Positions 59,445 to 64,000 of a stretch of DNA of 64,000 bases are shown in pieces (position 1 is the stretch's first letter; each line of letters opens with the position of its first letter). Source of the stretch: CAYYMH01 sp964472785 (GTDB lineage: Bacteria; Zhuqueibacterota; Zhuqueibacteria; Thermofontimicrobiales; Thermofontimicrobiaceae); NCBI GenBank assembly GCA_964472785.1, contig CAYYMH010000004.1, positions 62,001 through 126,000 of the forward strand, given 5' to 3'. The notes below the pieces were generated by a model. The model was not told the origin of the DNA. It did not search any database and saw only the letters and a program-made list of their open reading frames with translations. Both the position numbers and the translations under genes were made by a program.

Positions 59445-59858
59445 ATGAAAAAACATATCGAATTTTTAGGCATTGCTTACATTGTTTACAATGTATTGAC
59501 GATATTGACCATTTTAATTGTGATGATCATCTTATTCGGATTAGGCGTTTTTGTGGATCAGGCACAATTTCGCTATCATCATCCCTGGCATGGCCCCGGT
59601 GGAATCGAAATTATTCTTGTGATTGTGTTTAGTATCTTAGCGCTGTTCCTCTTCCTCTCGATTCCGGGAATTATTGCCGGGATTGGTTTATTGAAAAAAA
59701 GTAGTTGGTCCCGAGTTTTAACATTGATATTGGGATGCTTCAATTTGCTTAACATTCCCTTTGGCACAGCCCTAGGCGTTTACACGATCTGGGTGCTGCT
59801 TCAGGAAGAAACCATATCAATATTGAGCGGCAAAGAAGTAATTCAGAAAAAGACGTGA
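59445..59858 (+). CDS. Uncharacterised membrane protein
   Basis: A 137-residue protein with four hydrophobic segments (about residues 7-35, 55-78, 82-94 and 100-122) and the short polar loop FRYHHPWHGPGG between the first two. No catalytic residues are evident. AAAGGAG precedes the ATG. It is followed by the AMP nucleosidase gene 40 bases downstream. I do not recognise a named family. Confidence 0.65.
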   Translation: MKKHIEFLGIAYIVYNVLTILTILIVMIILFGLGVFVDQAQFRYHHPWHGPGGIEIILVIVFSILALFLFLSIPGIIAGIGLLKKSSWSRVLTLILGCFNLLNIPFGTALGVYTIWVLLQEETISILSGKEVIQKKT

Positions 59859-59898
59859 ATCATTTTTTCACTTTAAACGTACGTTTACTTTAAAAATA

Positions 59899-60687
59899 AT
59901 GAAAGAGACGATGAATATCAACCGATTAAATATTGCAAAAAACTGGCTGCCACGTTACACGGGTATGCCTCTCGACGAATTTGGTGATTATATCTTGCTG
60001 ACGAACTTCCGCAGTTACCTGAAAAACTTTGCTGATAAGTTTAATTGCAATGTCTATGGCGAAGACCGTCCCATGCAAGCAGCAACAAACAATGAGGGCT
60101 TAACCATTATCAATTTCGGCATCGGATCAGCTAATTCAGCCACAATAATGGATTTGTTATTTGCTCGTCATCCGAAAGGTGTTTTATTCTTGGGAAAATG
60201 TGGCGGTTTGAAAAAATCCAGTGAAATCGGTCATTTTATTTTGCCCATTGCCGCGATTCGCGGGGAGGGTACGAGCAATGAATATTTTCCTCCGGAAGTG
60301 CCCGCGCTCCCCTCTTTCAAGTTACATAAATTTATCTCTGAAAAAATTGTTAATCACGGTTACGACTATCGCACCGGCGTTGTTTATACAACAAACCGCC
60401 GTCTTTGGGAACATGACAAGGTTTTCCTGAAACGTTTGCAGGACATGACCTGTATCGCCATTGACATGGAAACTGCGACCGTTTTTATTGTCGGACATTA
60501 TAACGAAATTGCTCGCGGCGCACTACTTTTGGTATCAGACGTTCCGATTACACCGGATGGCGTGAAAACCGAACGCATGGATCAATACGTCAGCAAAGAA
60601 TGGTCAAAAATACACTTGCAAATCGGCATTGAAGCGATGACAGAAATCGGCAAGGAAGGCGAAAAGATAAAACATTTCAGATATTAA
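59899..60687 (+). CDS. amn: AMP nucleosidase
   Basis: A 262-residue enzyme of the nucleoside phosphorylase fold that splits AMP to adenine and ribose 5-phosphate. GEDRPMQAATNNEGLTIINFGIGS (partly quoted), VLFLGKCGGLKK and the purine-site segment IDMETATVFIVGHY with SDVPITPDG are typical. It is the short FCB-type form without the long N-terminal domain of the enterobacterial enzyme. An ATG four codons downstream is an alternative start. Ribose 5-phosphate made here would feed the pentose phosphate genes on the left. Confidence 0.92.
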   Translation: MKETMNINRLNIAKNWLPRYTGMPLDEFGDYILLTNFRSYLKNFADKFNCNVYGEDRPMQAATNNEGLTIINFGIGSANSATIMDLLFARHPKGVLFLGKCGGLKKSSEIGHFILPIAAIRGEGTSNEYFPPEVPALPSFKLHKFISEKIVNHGYDYRTGVVYTTNRRLWEHDKVFLKRLQDMTCIAIDMETATVFIVGHYNEIARGALLLVSDVPITPDGVKTERMDQYVSKEWSKIHLQIGIEAMTEIGKEGEKIKHFRY

Positions 60688-60708
60688 TTTACACATGGAT
60701 AAATAAAT

Positions 60709-60912
60709 ATGAATTGGATTCTCTGGCCTTTCCGGGCACTTTGGAGATTCGTCACCGCGATTCTTGAATTAGCCGGTCGCCTGATAGCGGCGATTGTCGG
60801 CATTGTATTTATCATCGTTGGCGCATTTTTAATTTTTTCTGTCATTGTCGCACCAATCGGCATCGCATTACTTATCTTAGGTATTTTACTTTTGGTACGG
60901 AGCTTGTATTAA
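60709..60912 (+). CDS. Small hydrophobic membrane protein
   Basis: A 67-residue protein that is almost entirely hydrophobic: an amphipathic start (WPFRALWRFVTAI) followed by two helices (about 25-47 and 48-64) separated by a APIG turn. The start is 21 bases after the AMP nucleosidase stop. Widely distributed small proteins of this type have no known role. The ribosome site is not strong. Confidence 0.6.
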   Translation: MNWILWPFRALWRFVTAILELAGRLIAAIVGIVFIIVGAFLIFSVIVAPIGIALLILGILLLVRSLY

Positions 60913-60987
60913 TCTTCCCGGATTACGATAAACCATATTTTTTTTATATTTATTGTTGAAAAAAAGTCACTTTCCATTGGAGGCAAC

Positions 60988-63072
60988 ATGAAATTTCGCT
61001 TTCATTTTTCATTTGTAATCTTGATCCTCATTTTGAGCAATTCAATCTCTGCTCAAAATGCACCCTGGCACCATCAAACGCTGGTCGCCGATAGCATCGT
61101 CAATGCATTCATCGATGAGGTATCCGGTGAAATCGCCATGAACCATTGCGTCGAGATGTCAGCTTACAACCGCAATCGCCCGGTATCAGAGTACCGGCAA
61201 AATTATTTAGAAGCAGACTATGTTTTTGACAAAGCAAAAGCATTCAAATTCGACCGGGTGGAGTTTGAATATTTTAAAGCCGATTCGATCTGGGACGGCG
61301 AAGTGGGTGAACTCTGGGAAGTTTCTCCGCGCAAAAATCGGAAAATTGCCGATTACGACAACATGACTGCTGTGCTGGCGCGAGGCAGTCAAACAACAGA
61401 TGTCACCGCCGAACTTATTTATGTCGGTAACGGCGCGTTTGATGCAGATTATGACAGTATCGACGTTGCCGGTAAAATTGTGCTGGGCTACGCTTCAGTC
61501 GGTCGATTGCATTATCAGGCTGTCCAAAGAAGAAATGCCGCAGGCGTGATTTCCTTTTCATCAAGCAGGCCGCTGGAAAGTCCGGAACAAATCCCCTGGC
61601 ACAGCATTTACAGCCGCGAAGGCAACCCAACCTTTGGCTTCAATCTGGATCAATTTCGCGGCATGGAATTGCGCAATCGACTCGAACGCGGTGAGAAAAT
61701 AAAAATGCGCGCCATTGTCAAATCTTTGGTGCAGCCGAACCGTCACAATGTGGTGTGGGCGGATATTACCGGAAGCGATTTACCGGACGAATCCGTTATT
61801 TTGTGCGCCCATCTTTTTGAGGGCATCGTCAAACAAGGCGCTAACGACAACATCAGTGGCAGTGCTGTGCTGCTCGAAGTTGGCAGAACGATTCAGCAGC
61901 TCATCCAAAACAGAGTGATCGAACGTCCCCGCCGCACTATTCGCTTTCTCTGGATTCCTGAATTCTCCGGCTCGATTCCATGGGTGAATGAGCACTTGGA
62001 TTTGATCGAATCCACACTGGTCAACATTAATCTGGACATGGTCGGTTTACATCTTTCGAAAAGCTACAGCCGCTTCAACCTGGAACGCACCCCATTCTCA
62101 CGCCCAAGTTATCTGAATGACGTGATTGAAAGTGTCATGGATTACGTGAATCAGACAAACTGGGAAACACTGCACAACCGCAGTTTCACAAATCCTATTT
62201 TAGCGCCAACCGGTTCACGGGAACCATTTTATCAAAATATCGATTTCCATTACGGCGCATCCGATCACGTGGTTTTCAACGACTGGGGTGTCGGCGTGCC
62301 GGCAGTGATGCTGATCACCTGGCCCGATCTTTGGTATCACTCCTCTGAAGACCGTCCGGACAAATTGGATGCCACTCAATTGAAACGAGCCGGTTTTATC
62401 AGTGCTCTTTCAGCCTACATTATTGCTGCTGCGGATGAGACGATTGTGCTCCGAATGGCATCGGAAATTTACAGCAACGGACTGAAACGATTGGGCAATG
62501 AATATCAGCGGGCTGCCGAAATACTGACCTTCCGAAAAACAGAATCATTAACACCGGTTTTCAAACGTTCACAAAATATTATTCAGATCGCCGCTGATCT
62601 TGAAAATCGTACCTTGCTGTCATTGTTGGAACTGGCGCCGAAAAGTCAACCGATTTCACAACAGATCAATTTTTCCACAAATTCAATTACCACGGTGATC
62701 GAGCCACAGTTGCAAAATCAGTTGATCCAGCATTACCATCATCTTTGTAAATTGAACGGAATACTGGCTGAGTTTCCGACACTGTCCGCCACCGAACAGA
62801 AGGCAAAAACGATAATTCCCCAACCAACATCTAAAGTGAAAGGCTATTTTCAAAGAGAGTGGATCAATGATGTTGTCGAAAAGTCAGTCCGCGACAGTTT
62901 GACGACAATCAGTTGGCGCAAAACCCGGGAATTGCGGAATCTGATTGACGGAGAGCGCGACGCTTTGGAAATCAAAAATGTGCTCGATGCCGAGTATGAG
63001 CAGCCCACGGAAATGGAAGAGGTGTTTAATTATTTGGAATTACTGAAACGGGCTGGATTGATTACAATGTAA
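60988..63072 (+). CDS. Secreted M28-like peptidase with PA domain
   Basis: A 694-residue exported protein. The signal peptide ends SNSISAQ. A PA-like inserted domain spans about residues 130-250 (LIYVGNGAFDADYDSIDVAGKIVLGYAS partly). The zinc peptidase core has CAHLFEGIVKQGANDNISGSA, LWIPEFSGSIPW, NLDMVG and YHSSEDRPDKLD, matching M28 metal and catalytic positions though the first HxD is varied. A long C-terminal helical part follows. It probably cleaves peptides outside the cytoplasm. TTGGAGG precedes the ATG. Confidence 0.8.
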   Translation: MKFRFHFSFVILILILSNSISAQNAPWHHQTLVADSIVNAFIDEVSGEIAMNHCVEMSAYNRNRPVSEYRQNYLEADYVFDKAKAFKFDRVEFEYFKADSIWDGEVGELWEVSPRKNRKIADYDNMTAVLARGSQTTDVTAELIYVGNGAFDADYDSIDVAGKIVLGYASVGRLHYQAVQRRNAAGVISFSSSRPLESPEQIPWHSIYSREGNPTFGFNLDQFRGMELRNRLERGEKIKMRAIVKSLVQPNRHNVVWADITGSDLPDESVILCAHLFEGIVKQGANDNISGSAVLLEVGRTIQQLIQNRVIERPRRTIRFLWIPEFSGSIPWVNEHLDLIESTLVNINLDMVGLHLSKSYSRFNLERTPFSRPSYLNDVIESVMDYVNQTNWETLHNRSFTNPILAPTGSREPFYQNIDFHYGASDHVVFNDWGVGVPAVMLITWPDLWYHSSEDRPDKLDATQLKRAGFISALSAYIIAAADETIVLRMASEIYSNGLKRLGNEYQRAAEILTFRKTESLTPVFKRSQNIIQIAADLENRTLLSLLELAPKSQPISQQINFSTNSITTVIEPQLQNQLIQHYHHLCKLNGILAEFPTLSATEQKAKTIIPQPTSKVKGYFQREWINDVVEKSVRDSLTTISWRKTRELRNLIDGERDALEIKNVLDAEYEQPTEMEEVFNYLELLKRAGLITM

Positions 63073-63110
63073 ATTGCCCCCTTTTTAAATAAAATCTTTT
63101 GCTATACCAT

Positions 63111-63174
63111 GCAAAGCCGCAAAATGCACAAAATTTTTAAAAAATATTTTTCTTGGCGATATTTGCGGCTTTGC
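63111..63174. repeat. Inverted repeat between M28 and S9 peptidase genes
   Basis: GCAAAGCCGCAAA (63111-63123) and TTTGCGGCTTTGC (63162-63174) form a perfect 13-bp dyad with a 38-base A/T-rich loop. It may be a terminator or another intergenic repeat. Confidence 0.6.
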
Positions 63175-63208
63175 GTGATAATAACTGTTTAAAATCAGGA
63201 GTAAATAA

Positions 63209-64000
63209 ATGACTTACCGAAGAATATTGATTGTTCTTTTATTTTCAATTTGTTATGTCAGCAGCGGAATTAGCCAATCAGAGGAACCATCCGAAAAACT
63301 GGATCAGCTTACTGTCGAAAAGATTATGCGCGATCCCCGGTGGATTGACAGCTCACCGAATGGTATTTATTGGTCTGATGATAGTAAATACATTTACTTC
63401 GACTGGAATCCGGAAAATGCCCCGGATGATTCTCTTTATCGAGTTCCAGTGAATGGCGGCGAGCCTGAAAAAGTCTCAATCGAGGATCAAAAAAATCTTC
63501 CCTCGCGATGGGGCGATGAGAATCGATCATTCACCAAAAAAGTCTATCAGAAAAATGGTGACATTTTTTTATTGGACATCAAAAAAGGAATCACAGAACA
63601 GCTCACCAATACGCTGGAACGTGAGTCTGATACCCGATTTTCTTTTGATGAAAAGAAAATCATTTTTGAAAAAGACGACAATCTATTTTTCTGGCATTTG
63701 GAGAAAAAACACGTCACTCAACTCACCGATTTCCGTTCCAGTTCAAAAAAAGATGACGACAAAAAACCGGATTCTAAACAGGAACAGTGGTTAAAACAGG
63801 AGCAATTGAAGCTATTTGAAGTATTAAAAGCCCGGAAAGAAAAAAGTGACATGCAGAAGGAAGCCCGAAAAAAATTTGAGCCTGAACGTCCCAAAGAAAT
63901 TTACATCGGCAAACAGCGCGTCAGCAATACCCAGTTGAGCCCGGATGAACGATTTGTCACATTTAACTTGAGCCGGCGCGCCAGCGGTGTTAAAAATACG
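63209..64000 (+). CDS. S9-type peptidase / dipeptidyl peptidase-like protein, N-terminal part
   Basis: An open frame of 264 codons runs from the ATG at 63209 to the window edge with no stop. A signal peptide (RRILIVLLFSICYVSSGISQ) is followed by repeated beta-propeller-type blades such as SPNGIYWSDDSKYIYFDWN, LYRVPVNGGEP and LSPDERFVTFNLSRR, with a Lys/Glu-rich coiled stretch near residues 185-225. This is typical of the N-terminal domain of secreted prolyl oligopeptidase/dipeptidyl peptidase IV proteins. The catalytic domain lies beyond the window. CAGGAG precedes the ATG. Confidence 0.75.
   Translation, partial: MTYRRILIVLLFSICYVSSGISQSEEPSEKLDQLTVEKIMRDPRWIDSSPNGIYWSDDSKYIYFDWNPENAPDDSLYRVPVNGGEPEKVSIEDQKNLPSRWGDENRSFTKKVYQKNGDIFLLDIKKGITEQLTNTLERESDTRFSFDEKKIIFEKDDNLFFWHLEKKHVTQLTDFRSSSKKDDDKKPDSKQEQWLKQEQLKLFEVLKARKEKSDMQKEARKKFEPERPKEIYIGKQRVSNTQLSPDERFVTFNLSRRASGVKNT

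Noticed and set aside
1..64000. CRISPR, tRNA, rRNA, prophage or insertion sequence
   Set aside because: No regularly spaced repeats, cloverleaf-like gaps, integrase or transposase frames were found; the longest gaps are under 400 bases and are described as repeats.

Overview
The window is about 40% GC by eye and densely coding, with no rRNA, tRNA, CRISPR array, transposase or phage gene visible. Several features point to the FCB side of the tree: a Por-type (T9SS) C-terminal sorting tail, a DUF5777 barrel protein, a short AMP nucleosidase, a diaminopimelate-type MurE, an nqr operon and anaerobe-style oxygen defence. A Calditrichota/KSB1-like anaerobe or microaerophile fits best. This is inference from gene content, not a phylogenetic placement. 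Promoters with TTGACA/TATTAT-like elements are visible at several starts.

Layout. From 1 to about 46.95 kb every gene is on the minus strand. From 47.19 kb to the right edge nearly all are on the plus strand (mutM is the exception), so 46.95-47.19 kb is a divergent promoter region. (1) 0-2.4 kb holds redox and oxygen-defence genes: a probable ferredoxin-thioredoxin reductase fragment, a glutaredoxin-like protein, a peroxiredoxin, rubredoxin, a CBS protein and a ferritin-like protein. (2) 2.5-15 kb is carbohydrate metabolism: transketolase, a GH15 glucan hydrolase, a glucose-dehydrogenase-like SDR, 6-phosphogluconolactonase, glucose-6-phosphate dehydrogenase, ribose-5-phosphate isomerase and a HAD phosphatase, plus an NAD(P)HX epimerase. 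No gnd is seen. (3) 15-21.4 kb holds a flavin disulfide reductase, membrane proteins, a DUF3179 lipoprotein interrupted by an in-frame TGA, and two glycosyltransferases around a decayed phosphotransferase. (4) 21.6-29 kb is a cytochrome and cell-envelope block: two CX4CH proteins, a DUF5777 barrel, a T9SS cargo protein, an exported superoxide dismutase, a monoheme porin and a pentaheme cytochrome. (5) 29-39.5 kb holds a ZIP transporter, superoxide reductase, nqrBCDEF without nqrA, DsrE, rubrerythrin, cydAB and a Fur/PerR regulator. (6) 39.6-47 kb is sulfur and Fe-S assembly (TusA, DsrE-like, IscU, an IscS-like protein, a NifU-like scaffold) with the soluble SdhA and SdhB subunits. (7) 47-64 kb holds housekeeping and envelope genes: SpoIID/LytB, a PGM-like metalloenzyme, uvrA, an anti-sigma-type kinase, mutM, murE, a parvulin, a PHP protein, AMP nucleosidase, an M28-like peptidase and the start of an S9 peptidase.

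How it fits together. Sugar oxidation would feed NAD(P)H, which Na+-NQR and succinate dehydrogenase pass to quinones. Cytochrome bd removes oxygen, and superoxide reductase, SOD, rubrerythrin, rubredoxin and peroxiredoxin detoxify its by-products. Fe-S assembly genes supply cofactors.

The most notable observations are a candidate selenocysteine codon in the DUF3179 protein (TGA at the conserved Cys, followed by a hairpin), an IscS homologue whose PLP lysine is Asn, an A10 tract where a one-base slip would fuse a CX4CH protein to a DUF5777 barrel, nqr without nqrA, and several families of inverted-repeat intergenic elements.
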